This document shows positions 12,964 to 20,216 of a stretch of DNA of 20,216 bases, in pieces. The DNA lies in IMG/VR virus record IMGVR_UViG_3300031841_002513, positions 1 to 20,216 of that record; one strand, written 5' to 3'. The stretch comes from a virus. The notes under the pieces are model-generated. The model was not told the DNA's origin, did not search any database, and saw nothing but the letters and a program-made list of their open reading frames with translations. The translations under genes and the position numbers were made by a program. Each line of letters starts with the position of its first letter. Positions within the stretch are counted from its first letter, which is position 1.

Positions 12964-14856
12964 TTATCTTCTCCCGTCTTGCCGAATATCTACACGAGGC
13001 GCTCCCAGCCTCCAACGAACCCCTAAACCATCTGAATCCACTTTGATAGCGAAGGAACGCCCACGCAAACGCATATTCAACTGATTGGTAAATTGTTCAA
13101 CGGGGCTGGTCGCAGTTCTGGAAACAGACTTGGTAGAGTCCTGAAGATAATTTCCGCCGGGGTAGTTTCTTGATTTCAAGGTAAAGTTTGCAACTGGAGT
13201 AGAATTGGTTGAGCCATCAAAGGTAAGATCGGGTATAAGCCTGCGGATAAGGGTGAATTGCTCACCATCACCGATGTCCATTTGACTTGACTCGATATAT
13301 GATGACATAGCTGTGCCATCATCATCATCACCAAGCTCATGATTATAAAGATAATTATTGGCCGCACCAATCGGGTATGTTTTAATACCACGATCAATCC
13401 AAGCTGTTCTTCCCATCAAGCCATAATACCAAACTTTTTCTATGTAGTTGTAAACAACATATTTATCGTTTTCGCCCGTGCCGCCATTTTCTATTGAGTT
13501 TTCTTGTGACGGATAGAACCAAAAAACTTCACCCCATTGAGAATTAACACCAGCTACGACTTTAGCTCGTTGCTCGTTATCAAGGTCTAAAAATACTTTG
13601 TCTCTTACAGTGCAGGGTATCGCCTGAGTTCCCCCACTGTAGATGTAGAAGTTGTCTATTCCCATCCAAAACACAGATTCTTCTACAGCAACGGCCGCCT
13701 GCGGTGATGCTATGCTAATATTTGATGCAAGCTGTTGGATGCCAAAAGTAAACGGAGGGCCGATAAATCGCAAAGAATGAAGGCTTTTGTCTGTAAATAT
13801 GACAACCTCTCGTTTAGTCTCAACCGCCTGAACAAAAGTAGAGCCACTACCGATACGCAAATCACCAGCCGTGTTTGTAGCAGTAGCGGCCCAATCTGTA
13901 AGGGATTCTTGACTAGAAAACCTAATTAAAAGTGGGTCTTGATCACTGACGCTGCTCGTGCCTTGAGGGTTACAGCCAAAAGCCAATATGTGCCTGTCTT
14001 GATCAGAAACCAATACCTGTTTTGCGACAACAGGAACTTCATTAGCCCCAGAAAGAGATGTTAGATCAACAGCTCTTGAGCTTAGCGTCCCCGTCTTATC
14101 CCAATAATAAATTCCCCCATCACGAACATTTATAAGCAGATCCTCGCCAAAATTGTCATTTGACCAAAGACGAAGCTCTGTTGTCACGCTTATAACAGAA
14201 GAATCTCCCCAACCTGTGTCAGAGCCACCAGTAACAACGCCGCCATATGTGCCAGCGCCCCAGCCAGTTCCACCTACAGCGGAATTAAGACCAGCGTTAA
14301 TTTGATATGCGCCAACAACAGATGAACCACCATTGCCGGTGTCGGAAGAATTTGCAGCAACAGATGCTTCTACTGTATAGCTGCCGCTGTTTATGACAGA
14401 TGTTATTTGATATTCTTGGTTAAGTATTTCGGCAGTAATGTTACCGCCCAATGTTACTGCGTCAGAGAAAGTTACAAAATCCCCCTCTGCCGCACCATGA
14501 CCAGCATCAGAAACAGTAAGTGTTGCATCTCCGTCTGTGGCAGAAAATGTAACATCACCAGCAGCTGTGGTTGATCTTATTGGAGTAATATCGTTATACG
14601 CACCACCTTCTTCAATGTAATATTTAAGATGCGTTCCAACACCTAGATAGTTTGAGCCGTCAAGAGCTATCCAGTTGTGCATACGCCTAGCTGTGCCAAG
14701 ATAGGTGCTGCTAGAATATTTTTCCCAGCCACCAAGCTTTTCAGGGTATCCAAGATGAAATCTTACTTTATCACAATCAAACCAACCACCTTCATTAGCA
14801 TATGATGTGGTTTCACGATTTATACCGGGTCTGAATTGTAGTTTAGTAAGGGGCAT
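12964..14856 (-). CDS. Putative tail nozzle / tail-accessory beta-propeller-like protein
   Basis: A 630-residue beta-rich protein. The N-terminus (LQFRPGINRETT, then a WFDCDKVRFHLGYPEKLGGW segment) resembles the beginning of phage tail-nozzle or DNA-stabilisation proteins of the T7 gp12 / P22 gp10 kind, which often start with a Pro-Gly-Ile/Val-Asn motif followed by a Lys/Arg-Gly-Gly-Trp segment. An Ig-like insertion with many Thr, Gly and Ser (about 95-200) follows, then repeated strand segments with Trp and Asp-Arg-His, and a C-terminal part with WFYPSQ, RTAWIDRG and YLYNHELGDDDDG, consistent with blades of a propeller. The ATG at 14856 has AGAGGG four bases upstream. Context between collar-type fibre genes and ejection proteins supports a tail role. 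The family link is by general pattern, so the function is a moderate guess. Confidence 0.7.
   Translation of the reverse strand: MPLTKLQFRPGINRETTSYANEGGWFDCDKVRFHLGYPEKLGGWEKYSSSTYLGTARRMHNWIALDGSNYLGVGTHLKYYIEEGGAYNDITPIRSTTAAGDVTFSATDGDATLTVSDAGHGAAEGDFVTFSDAVTLGGNITAEILNQEYQITSVINSGSYTVEASVAANSSDTGNGGSSVVGAYQINAGLNSAVGGTGWGAGTYGGVVTGGSDTGWGDSSVISVTTELRLWSNDNFGEDLLINVRDGGIYYWDKTGTLSSRAVDLTSLSGANEVPVVAKQVLVSDQDRHILAFGCNPQGTSSVSDQDPLLIRFSSQESLTDWAATATNTAGDLRIGSGSTFVQAVETKREVVIFTDKSLHSLRFIGPPFTFGIQQLASNISIASPQAAVAVEESVFWMGIDNFYIYSGGTQAIPCTVRDKVFLDLDNEQRAKVVAGVNSQWGEVFWFYPSQENSIENGGTGENDKYVVYNYIEKVWYYGLMGRTAWIDRGIKTYPIGAANNYLYNHELGDDDDGTAMSSYIESSQMDIGDGEQFTLIRRLIPDLTFDGSTNSTPVANFTLKSRNYPGGNYLQDSTKSVSRTATSPVEQFTNQLNMRLRGRSFAIKVDSDGLGVRWRLGAPRVDIRQDGRR
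12971..12975 (-). promoter_or_regulatory. Shine-Dalgarno that supports a TTG start at 12963
   Basis: GGGAG on the minus strand, seven bases before TTG. It overlaps the last codons of the upstream gene, so ribosomes ending there could restart at once on the adjacent TTG. Confidence 0.6.
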
Positions 14857-14865
14857 CAGACCCTC

Positions 14866-16086
14866 TTAGGTTTTGATGATGTAGTTCAGAATGATGGTCG
14901 GCTGCACATTGTTATGAGCAGAGCCGGAGCCAGTATTCGCAAGGCTGGCAGTATGGGCGGTAGATGTGCCTTGGGTTGTTGCGTGTTCCGTTATTGTCTC
15001 AACATTTGTTGGCGTTGCGAAAGAAAGCCCAGAAGCACTCTGTCCATTGCTTCCGGTTCCTGATATTCCATAAACAGTAACACTGTTAACTGTGTGCGTA
15101 TGTGCCGCAAGTTCCGCTTCTGTCAGCGTATGCGTTTCGTTGCCTCCAGTGCCGCCCAGCGTGTCACCATTAACACCACCACTTTGGCCAGTAAGCCTAT
15201 TAGCAGAAGACCCACCCATATCGTCTTGACCCGCGACAGCACGGCCACGCAAATCCGGCAGATTAAAGGTGGTGCTGCCATCGCCCGTGCCATATGTTGT
15301 GCCAATCGCTGAAAACAAAGAAGCATAAGTTGTTCTGCTAACTTCTTGTCCATAACATAGCAAAAATCCAGAAGGCGCAGAGGTTCCCGCATACGGAACA
15401 AGTGCGCCTGTGGGCATTGCTGTTGAAGTAACATTATCTATCTGTGTTTGAATGTTGCTTGTTACACCATCGACATAATTAAGCTCTGCTGTGGTGGCTG
15501 TAAGGCCATCCAAAATATTTATCTCTGCCGTATTCGCAGTAACACCATCCAAAATGTTTATTTCTGCTGTATCAGCAGTAACGCCATCAAGAATGTTTAA
15601 CTCTGCTGCTGTAGATGTGACTTCAGTTCCATCTATGCTAAATGTCGTTGCGTTAACAACGCCAGCAATGTCTATGATATTGGTAAAATCTGTTACTTTT
15701 GCCGTAGCTCCAGCCCCGTCAGCATAGATAACTTTTGTTGTTCCTGTGCTAACAGTTACATTTCCACCGCTTCCTTGAGTAAATGTAAGGCTATATCCAG
15801 AAGCATTATGAACAAAATAAAGCTTGTCTGCTGTATTTGGAGATATGGTTATTGTGCAGGCCTCAGAGGCGCTTGTGTAATGCAGAACTTTGTATTGACC
15901 ATCAGACAAAGCTCCGTCTGTAGTCGTCAATGTTGCTGTGGCCCCTGACACAGTAAGCGCACCGACACCATTGCTGGCGCGGTCAACAATATCCATGTTT
16001 GTGTTAACTGTTGTTCCCCAAGTGCCTGCCTGATCGCCGCTACCGGGTTTTTCAACGCCAAGATTGCTTGTGTAGGTGCTTGCCAT
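14866..16086 (-). CDS. Tail fibre / collar protein with Phage_Collar domain
   Basis: A 406-residue tail protein. The N-terminus (MASTYTSNLG, 1-10) and the GTWGTTVNTNMDIVD segment (21-35) are typical of phage fibre proteins that attach to the particle. Residues 159-210 hold four 13-residue repeats around NILDGVT. The collar domain spans about 224-300, with MPTGALVPY, GFLLCYGQEVSR and the hallmark FNLPDLRGR (284-292). The C-terminal part has HTHT (about 339-342) and several other His, and ends in NNVQPTIILNYIIKT. Such proteins form trimeric fibres whose tip can bind metal and contact the host receptor. I chose ATG 16086 (TAATG overlap with the upstream gene) over an earlier in-frame codon at 16107. 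Confidence 0.88.
   Translation of the reverse strand: MASTYTSNLGVEKPGSGDQAGTWGTTVNTNMDIVDRASNGVGALTVSGATATLTTTDGALSDGQYKVLHYTSASEACTITISPNTADKLYFVHNASGYSLTFTQGSGGNVTVSTGTTKVIYADGAGATAKVTDFTNIIDIAGVVNATTFSIDGTEVTSTAAELNILDGVTADTAEINILDGVTANTAEINILDGLTATTAELNYVDGVTSNIQTQIDNVTSTAMPTGALVPYAGTSAPSGFLLCYGQEVSRTTYASLFSAIGTTYGTGDGSTTFNLPDLRGRAVAGQDDMGGSSANRLTGQSGGVNGDTLGGTGGNETHTLTEAELAAHTHTVNSVTVYGISGTGSNGQSASGLSFATPTNVETITEHATTQGTSTAHTASLANTGSGSAHNNVQPTIILNYIIKT
15457..15612 (-). repeat. Four 13-residue (39 bp) ILDGVT repeats in the tail fibre
   Basis: The units begin near residues 160, 173, 186 and 199, with the pattern TAE-L/I-N-I-L-D-G-V/L-T-A. They are imperfect at DNA level. Repeats of this kind are known in phage tail fibres and probably form a triple-stranded beta shaft in the trimer. 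They are protein repeats and not a DNA element. Confidence 0.8.
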
Positions 16087-16778
16087 TATGCTGCTATCTC
16101 CGACCATCCGGGTGATTGATTAGGATCAATTTCGCCCCAGACATTTTCTACACCAATATTACCCGTTCCAACAACTCCAGTCAATTCAACGGACTCGTCA
16201 ATCCGGGCAATGGCAGTCCCTAGGCTTCCTATTGAAATAAGACCAGAAACATCCACAGGTGTAATAAGCTCTATTGTAACGCTACCCAATGCGGAAGTTG
16301 CAGCGTTTCCTGTTGCTGAAATTAGAGAGCTGGCTTCTATAGAAACACTTCCCAAAGAAGATGTTGCGGAAACACCAGTAACGCTTACATTAGCCGTTCC
16401 CACAACAGATTCTTCACCAAGCGCACTTGTTCCAGCTGTCGCTGATACACCCACAACAGCGGCGCCACTTGTTAATACGCTACCCTCATTTGCATATACA
16501 GTTTGTCCAGTAACAATTATGATAAATTGAGCAAAAGCTTCAGCAGTTCCCAACTCACCTGTTGCGCTATTACCCGTTGCAGAAGTCCCGGCTCCAGCAG
16601 TAATAGTGGCCGATCCTAACGCAGAAGTTCCAGAAAGACCCGTTAAGATTGCGGCAGCTGGCGCAGTTACACTGCCTACCGCAGATGTGCCAGAAAGACC
16701 TGTTGCGGAGACTATAGCAAACTCAAGCCCGCTTCCGGCAAATGTATCAGATGAAAAAGCAGACTGAGCAAAAGACAT
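16086..16778 (-). CDS. Repetitive Ser/Thr/Gly/Ala-rich late protein
   Basis: A 230-residue protein built mostly from degenerate repeats of the form (T/V)-G-x-S-(G/A)-T-S-A-L-G-S-(V/A)-T, about eight or nine copies between residues 26 and 210 and spaced 17-27 residues apart. There are no Cys, few charged residues and many beta-branched residues, as in beta-solenoid or extended fibre proteins. The C-terminus (EIDPNQSPGWSEIAA) carries Pro-Trp features seen at the end of some tail proteins. It lies directly upstream of the collar fibre gene with a TAATG overlap and follows the four-Cys gene with another TAATG, and GGAG stands seven bases before its ATG. It may be a decoration or fibre-associated protein; no enzyme motif is visible. 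Confidence 0.75.
   Translation of the reverse strand: MSFAQSAFSSDTFAGSGLEFAIVSATGLSGTSAVGSVTAPAAAILTGLSGTSALGSATITAGAGTSATGNSATGELGTAEAFAQFIIIVTGQTVYANEGSVLTSGAAVVGVSATAGTSALGEESVVGTANVSVTGVSATSSLGSVSIEASSLISATGNAATSALGSVTIELITPVDVSGLISIGSLGTAIARIDESVELTGVVGTGNIGVENVWGEIDPNQSPGWSEIAA
16148..16703 (-). repeat. Degenerate TSALGS repeats
   Basis: Peptide repeats centred on G-x-(S/A)-x-T-S-A-L-G-S at roughly residues 26, 46, 65, 110, 137, 158 and beyond, with diverged DNA. Copies such as TGLSGTSAVGS and TGLSGTSALGS, both near the N-terminus, are the most alike. Confidence 0.65.
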
Positions 16779-17083
16779 TAACCATCTCCTAAAACAAGTA
16801 TATTATTATCTTTGTTTATGGTTTTAAGCAACACTTCCCTATTAATGTCATTTGATTTGACCATTTCATTGCGGAAGCTCTCTACAGCAGCACCAGTGCT
16901 TCGAGACTGTTGAGCGTTTTCAATTAAAAGAACAGGAAGCCAAGCCACAGCGCAGCCGTAATCCTCTATGTCTTTGCCAGTATTTGGATCAGTGCCAGCA
17001 ATTTTAGTGAACCAAGCACAGTCAAGTTGTTTGCAAGGCTCAAAATTATTTAACGGGCAGTTGTCTTTTACTTCTAGTTTCAT
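16778..17083 (-). CDS. Small four-cysteine late protein, unknown function
   Basis: A 101-residue protein with four Cys in its first 44 residues, C9-x7-C17-x4-C22-x21-C44, in the context NCPLNNFEPC, QLDCAWF and YGCAVAWLP. The spacing could hold a zinc ion or an iron-sulfur cluster, but this is inferred. The second half is a polar amphipathic helix (about 52-90). I believe similar proteins occur in other marine phages, with unknown role. It sits in the late operon between the 94-residue protein and the repeat protein. The ATG at 17083 comes three bases after the upstream TAA and has only a weak GAG as ribosome-binding site; its own TAA overlaps the next ATG. Confidence 0.75.
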   Translation of the reverse strand: MKLEVKDNCPLNNFEPCKQLDCAWFTKIAGTDPNTGKDIEDYGCAVAWLPVLLIENAQQSRSTGAAVESFRNEMVKSNDINREVLLKTINKDNNILVLGDG

Positions 17084-17086
17084 AGC

Positions 17087-17371
17087 TTACTCAGGGTCTG
17101 GAGGGAACTCAGCATCATAAGCAGCTTGCCAAGTTGTTTCTACACTTGCCCACCAAGACAAGGTGCTTGTTGCTACATTTGATTCATTTGTAGAACGCTC
17201 ACCAGTCGCTGGGTCTCCATACTCTATCTGGCAAGTAACGCCATCAGATGACTGAACAGCGCAAACATTTGCTGGCAGAAAAGAAAGGTCTAAATGGCTA
17301 TAAAAATGCCCATCTTTGCCAATTTGTTCTGCATCTGCACTACCGCCATTTACGATTGTCCATTTGGCCAT
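17087..17371 (-). CDS. Small late protein, unknown function
   Basis: A 94-residue protein with a beta-rich first half (WTIVNGG, then a YSHLDLSFLP segment and a VTCQIEYGDPATG segment) and an acidic, Trp-rich C-terminus ending in FPPDPE. No family is recognised; a small virion or chaperone-like protein is possible. I place the start at the ATG at 17371 and not the ATG at 17377, because the AGGAG at 17378-17382 touches the first ATG but lies six bases before the second. The AGGAG overlaps the stop codon of the oxygenase gene. Confidence 0.7.
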   Translation of the reverse strand: MAKWTIVNGGSADAEQIGKDGHFYSHLDLSFLPANVCAVQSSDGVTCQIEYGDPATGERSTNESNVATSTLSWWASVETTWQAAYDAEFPPDPE

Positions 17372-17377
17372 TGCCAT

Positions 17378-17382
17378 CTCCT
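17378..17382 (-). promoter_or_regulatory. Shine-Dalgarno that decides the start of gene 17087-17371
   Basis: AGGAG directly abuts the ATG at 17377, which leaves no spacer, and is six bases from the ATG at 17371, a normal distance. It also overlaps the TAG of the upstream oxygenase gene. Confidence 0.6.
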
Positions 17383-17959
17383 ACACTAAATAATACCAAC
17401 CAGTTGCTATGTATTTGTCACAGCTATACACAGGGTTGCCTCTGTGTGTGTGCGTCCAAGACGCAGGAAAAAAACATAGCAAACCTTTTTTGGGCTGTTG
17501 CTTTATGCCATATTCCAAAAATTCTGTTTCGCCTTCGCCTTCTGGCACATCATTCAAATACAAAGTCCAGACTAAGTTTCTCCAACTTGAGCTTTCATTC
17601 CTGCTATGCTCACAATGCCAAGTATGAAATCCGCCCCGGGGTGGAGTTTTTTGAACTTTCATGTGTTCTGACATACATCCCTGCATACCAAAGGCACTAT
17701 ATTCTTCAGAATATTTTGGAATATATGTCCTTAATATGTCGTGCATTTCAGCAACAAGAGGGTCTCTTAAAGCATTAAAACTAAAAGAATAATCTCGCCT
17801 ATTAGATTCTCCGTGATTTGTATTTGAACCACTCATATAATGCCTTGCAAGTTCAGGGTCGTCTTTGCTTGCTATATATTCCTCTAGCTTCTTAATTGTC
17901 CTTTCACAAAAGTCAAAAGCATCTGTCTGGTATGTTTCAATGAATGTAGGCGTTTGCAT
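17381..17959 (-). CDS. 2OG-Fe(II) oxygenase, putative tail-associated hydroxylase
   Basis: A 192-residue protein of the 2-oxoglutarate/Fe(II)-dependent dioxygenase superfamily. Such enzymes hydroxylate proteins or small molecules with O2 and 2OG. The iron ligands expected on the double-stranded beta helix can be placed: H115-x-E117 in WHCEH, and a distal His at 172 (HTHRG; H170 is an alternative). The family's usual Arg that binds 2OG is replaced by or near K182 in DKYIATGW, so cofactor binding needs a check. The WTLYLNDV strand (131-138) and EGEGETEF (140-147) are typical. The ATG at 17959 lies one base after the TAA of the tail-fibre gene with AAGGA five bases upstream; a TTG at 17977 is less likely. 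Tight coupling to the fibre gene suggests a role in tail or fibre maturation. Related enzymes are common in cyanophages. Confidence 0.87.
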   Translation of the reverse strand: MQTPTFIETYQTDAFDFCERTIKKLEEYIASKDDPELARHYMSGSNTNHGESNRRDYSFSFNALRDPLVAEMHDILRTYIPKYSEEYSAFGMQGCMSEHMKVQKTPPRGGFHTWHCEHSRNESSSWRNLVWTLYLNDVPEGEGETEFLEYGIKQQPKKGLLCFFPASWTHTHRGNPVYSCDKYIATGWYYLV

Positions 17960-17960
17960 T

Positions 17961-19886
17961 TTAGTCCTTAGAAGCAATAATCAAATCAACATACTGAACA
18001 TTAATGCCAGCAGTTGCGCTTGACAAGCTACCAGACATATTATGACCGTGGTTGTGAGCACCGCCGCCACCAGTGTTTGCTGTATTTATATTGCCGTTGT
18101 CATTTGGACCATTATGGGTGTGGTTTCCACCAGTCGCATTGTTGTCATGTTTATTATAAGAGTGCGAGTGTGATGGAATTTGATTAACAGACAGCGTGGT
18201 ATTGCTGATGTTACCAGAAATTGAAACAGAGCCGCTAACAGTTGGCGTTCCCAAAGCAGTGCTAAATGCAGATGAACCGCCAGAACCAGCAGTTCCGCTA
18301 ACCACACGCAGTGCCTTGTCATTATGTGTTGTCTGCTTTGTCCAGCCAGTAGGTGCGGCTGTCTGTTGGAACAGCATCAATGTGCCAGAAGTAAAACCGC
18401 CGCCAGCATCTTGCCAAGTAGCTGTTGTGCCGTTTGATGTAAGCACCTGACCATTTGATCCAAAGCCGCTGCCAGCATAGATGCCGCTAGACAGGTAGAG
18501 GTCTTTGAAGCGTTCCGTTGATTGCCCAAAGTCAATTTGACCATCACTTAATGCGCCATCACGCAAAGGAAGCAATTTGTCTATGGCAAAACGCAATCCG
18601 CTGTGATTTGTTGCAGAGGACGCAATGGTTAAATCAGAAGATGTTGTCCCAATCGACCCCACCACGCTGCCGTCTTTGCGGAACTCCGCAATCGTGCCAT
18701 CCGAAGCCAGCTTATTGAAAATTGCATTTGTGCCAGTAGCCGCAGTTTCAATCCAGCCGCTAGGTGCAACATGAAATCCTGTGCCTGTCGTGCTATTGTT
18801 ATATAAGGCTGTGTCAGTCGTCCCCACCAGCAAATTGCGGGCGCTGTCTATGCGGGCGGATTCGCTGCCACCATTTGTAAAAGCAATAGTGTTTGCAGAC
18901 GGACGGAAGATGCCCAAGTCGGTGTCGTTTAGAAACCGGATGCCGGGATTAGATGACCCACCATCTTTGAAATACACGGTTCCACTGCTGTCAATCTTCA
19001 TTACTTCTGCGGAGTTTGTAAAGAAGCGCAAAGCATCATTGGTGTGGTCATAACCGACTACGCCGTAGGAACCGCCAGTGCCATCCGAAAACAGGATGTC
19101 TGTGTTTGCCGAGGTCGTGCTGCCCATTATTTCAAAATACACATCACCGCTAGGCATCTTGAACAGGTGGCCAGTAGCCGCACCGCCCCGGCCAGAGGTG
19201 GCACCTACCTGTAAATTGCCAGCCGATGTGATGCGGAGGCGTTCACTTTCACTAGTGCCAGAAGCGTCTGTGCCGCCAGTGAAAAATGTGATGTTGTTGT
19301 TGCCGCTGTTTCCTCTAGTGGCAAATTTTAGATTGTTTGACTGTGCTGCCCCGCTGACATTGTAAATAGTGGCGTGTTCAACATTCATATAACGATTTGA
19401 ATCGTAGGCAATCTTTGCTTGCGGCGTTGAAGTGTCCAAAATATGCAAGGCTGCGCTAGGCGAAGTAGTCTTAATGCCAACCCGGTTATTCGTGCTGTCC
19501 ACATACAGAGTGTTGGTGTCCACAGTCAGGTCGCCTACAACGACAAGATCATTTGGGGCATTAAGATTTCCAGAAGCGTCCAAATATGCGGCTTTTTCAG
19601 AAGGCTGCGTTACAAAAATATCTTTGTTACCAGCCCCCCAATTTACAGCCGCATCAGAATTAGAAGACTGCAATATTGTGGTTCTCGCAAGCGTTGTTCC
19701 TGAAGCAGTATATGTTCCAAGACCAACCTCCCAATTTGTTCCATCCGTGCAGGCGTAATATGTTGTGTTGCCATCACCAACCGCACTAAATGCTTCGTAG
19801 CCAGTTACAGCACCGCCAAGAGTATATGTGCCAGTTCCAGTAGTGGAAGTGGTTTCTCTAACTCGATCTCTTAAAACAAGTGCCAT
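17961..19886 (-). CDS. Tail fibre protein with His-rich receptor-tip domain
   Basis: A 641-residue tail fibre. The N-terminal 100 residues (LRDRVRETTSTTGTGTYTLGG..., VGDGNTTYY, TNWEVGLGTYTASGTTLART) match a fibre attachment domain that I have seen in many phages of Proteobacteria. The middle is a long beta-rich region with repeated strand-turn motifs such as NRVGIKTTSPSAALH and RLRITSAGNLQVG, as in trimeric beta-helical fibres. From about 500 comes a collar-like tip (GTLMLFQQTAAPTGWTKQTT, ALRVVSG) with an extreme His-rich loop (SHSHSYNKH, NHTHNG, AHNHGHN) and a conserved end NVQYVDLIIASKD. HxH pairs of this kind hold iron in the tip of T4 fibre gp37. The ATG at 19886 has GGAG six bases upstream. 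It is the first complete gene of the late block here and probably defines host binding. Confidence 0.87.
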   Translation of the reverse strand: MALVLRDRVRETTSTTGTGTYTLGGAVTGYEAFSAVGDGNTTYYACTDGTNWEVGLGTYTASGTTLARTTILQSSNSDAAVNWGAGNKDIFVTQPSEKAAYLDASGNLNAPNDLVVVGDLTVDTNTLYVDSTNNRVGIKTTSPSAALHILDTSTPQAKIAYDSNRYMNVEHATIYNVSGAAQSNNLKFATRGNSGNNNITFFTGGTDASGTSESERLRITSAGNLQVGATSGRGGAATGHLFKMPSGDVYFEIMGSTTSANTDILFSDGTGGSYGVVGYDHTNDALRFFTNSAEVMKIDSSGTVYFKDGGSSNPGIRFLNDTDLGIFRPSANTIAFTNGGSESARIDSARNLLVGTTDTALYNNSTTGTGFHVAPSGWIETAATGTNAIFNKLASDGTIAEFRKDGSVVGSIGTTSSDLTIASSATNHSGLRFAIDKLLPLRDGALSDGQIDFGQSTERFKDLYLSSGIYAGSGFGSNGQVLTSNGTTATWQDAGGGFTSGTLMLFQQTAAPTGWTKQTTHNDKALRVVSGTAGSGGSSAFSTALGTPTVSGSVSISGNISNTTLSVNQIPSHSHSYNKHDNNATGGNHTHNGPNDNGNINTANTGGGGAHNHGHNMSGSLSSATAGINVQYVDLIIASKD

Positions 19887-19897
19887 AATTTACTCCG

Positions 19898-20216
19898 TTA
19901 CCAAGAAGCTGGAACCTTACCTACAATCGGAGGATTAACCAGATTGTTCATCTGCTCGTCCAACATTGTTTGAAGTTCAGCTTCAGTCTTTTCCAGACCA
20001 GCTAGCACCAGTGCTTTGCACCAGTCCTGCGTCAAGCTGTCAAAGGCCGTGAAGTCATCCGGGTCAGCATCGCCAGCCCCGGTCGTGCCGTAAGCTGAAA
20101 CAGACAGCGGTGCGCCTTCTGCATTGGTCTCTGTGTCACTGGTAGCAGTGAACCGCCAGTGAATGGTCTTGACCACATCGGTCAAGCTGCCCTCTGTCGG
20201 GGCCGTATCAAGTTGC
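19898..20216 (-). CDS. Small late protein, 5' end outside the window
   Basis: The frame is open to the right edge without an ATG, so the start lies outside; at least 105 residues are visible. A TTG at 20185 can be read as a start but is probably internal, since the codons before it continue a plausible sequence (QLDTAPTEGSL...). The visible part has a V-x-x-I-H-W-R-F strand, an acidic Gly/Asp/Ala loop, a helix (DSLTQDWCKALVLAGLEKTEAELQ) and a short VNPP end. This resembles small phage proteins that lie beside capsid and tail genes (the DUF7936-like type), but I am not certain of the family. The stop is eleven bases before the tail-fibre ATG. Confidence 0.72.
   Translation of the reverse strand, partial: QLDTAPTEGSLTDVVKTIHWRFTATSDTETNAEGAPLSVSAYGTTGAGDADPDDFTAFDSLTQDWCKALVLAGLEKTEAELQTMLDEQMNNLVNPPIVGKVPASW

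Noticed and set aside
15457-15612. CRISPR-like or DNA tandem repeat
   Set aside because: The 39-bp period encodes in-frame 13-residue ILDGVT peptide repeats inside a tail fibre and the DNA copies have diverged; no spacers exist.
17248-17778. 176-codon plus-strand ORF
   Set aside because: It is antisense to the oxygenase (catalytic motifs intact) and to the 94-residue gene, has no ribosome-binding site and a Cys/Leu/His-rich composition typical of a shadow frame.
17960-17977. Upstream TTG start for the oxygenase
   Set aside because: The ATG at 17959 has AAGGA at good spacing and directly follows the fibre stop.
1-20216. tRNA genes, integrase, attachment site, insertion sequence
   Set aside because: No cloverleaf with T-loop consensus, no recombinase motifs and no terminal inverted repeats were noticed on reading both strands; a tRNA or covariance search was not possible here.

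Overview
The window is part of the genome of a tailed double-stranded DNA bacteriophage, most likely a marine phage of an alphaproteobacterium. The evidence is a DNA recombination/replication module, a holin plus T4-type lysozyme pair, a long late structural operon, almost no non-coding DNA, and tail sequences of a type I associate with marine phages (ILDG repeats, a collar-domain fibre, a 2OG-Fe(II) oxygenase beside the fibre gene). The host is inferred from general resemblance only. A nozzle-like beta-sheet protein, large Gly/Ala-rich internal proteins and no obvious tape measure favour a short-tailed (podovirus) particle, but no capsid, portal or terminase gene is visible to settle this. 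No integrase, tRNA, CRISPR or insertion sequence was seen.

Layout. (1) Positions 1-4701, minus strand: early DNA metabolism genes, read leftward. These are a DUF1064-type nuclease, a coiled-coil protein, a zinc-ribbon protein, an AAA_24/Sak4-like ATPase, a DUF669-type putative ssDNA-binding protein, a winged-helix-like protein and an SF2 DEAH helicase that runs off the left edge. Starts and stops mostly overlap (TAATG junctions), so the block looks translationally coupled. (2) Positions 4737-5171, plus strand: the only rightward genes, a three-gene mini-operon of a predicted ribbon-helix-helix (RHH) regulator, a small zinc ribbon and a 42-residue membrane protein. (3) Positions 5168-20216, minus strand: the end of the late operon, also read leftward. 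From upstream to downstream it holds a partial small protein, a tail fibre, a 2OG-Fe(II) oxygenase, several small virion-associated proteins, a collar-domain tail protein, a nozzle-like protein, four probable internal/ejection proteins, an EF-hand membrane protein (putative holin) and a lysozyme.

The most interesting spot is the junction at about 4680-4760. A good leftward sigma70-like promoter for the early block sits on the first codons of the RHH gene. Between it and the nuclease coding sequence lies an array of GGGTA boxes spaced 10 bp apart, which could be an operator for the RHH protein and would make the mini-operon a switch between the two large leftward blocks. A second unusual signal is a pair of hairpins in the 5' part of gene 1658-2176, built from two copies of a peptide repeat, where the two stems differ by compensating base changes. 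There is no gene-free stretch above 300 bases; the longest are 4278-4341 and 4702-4736, and both hold candidate regulatory sites.
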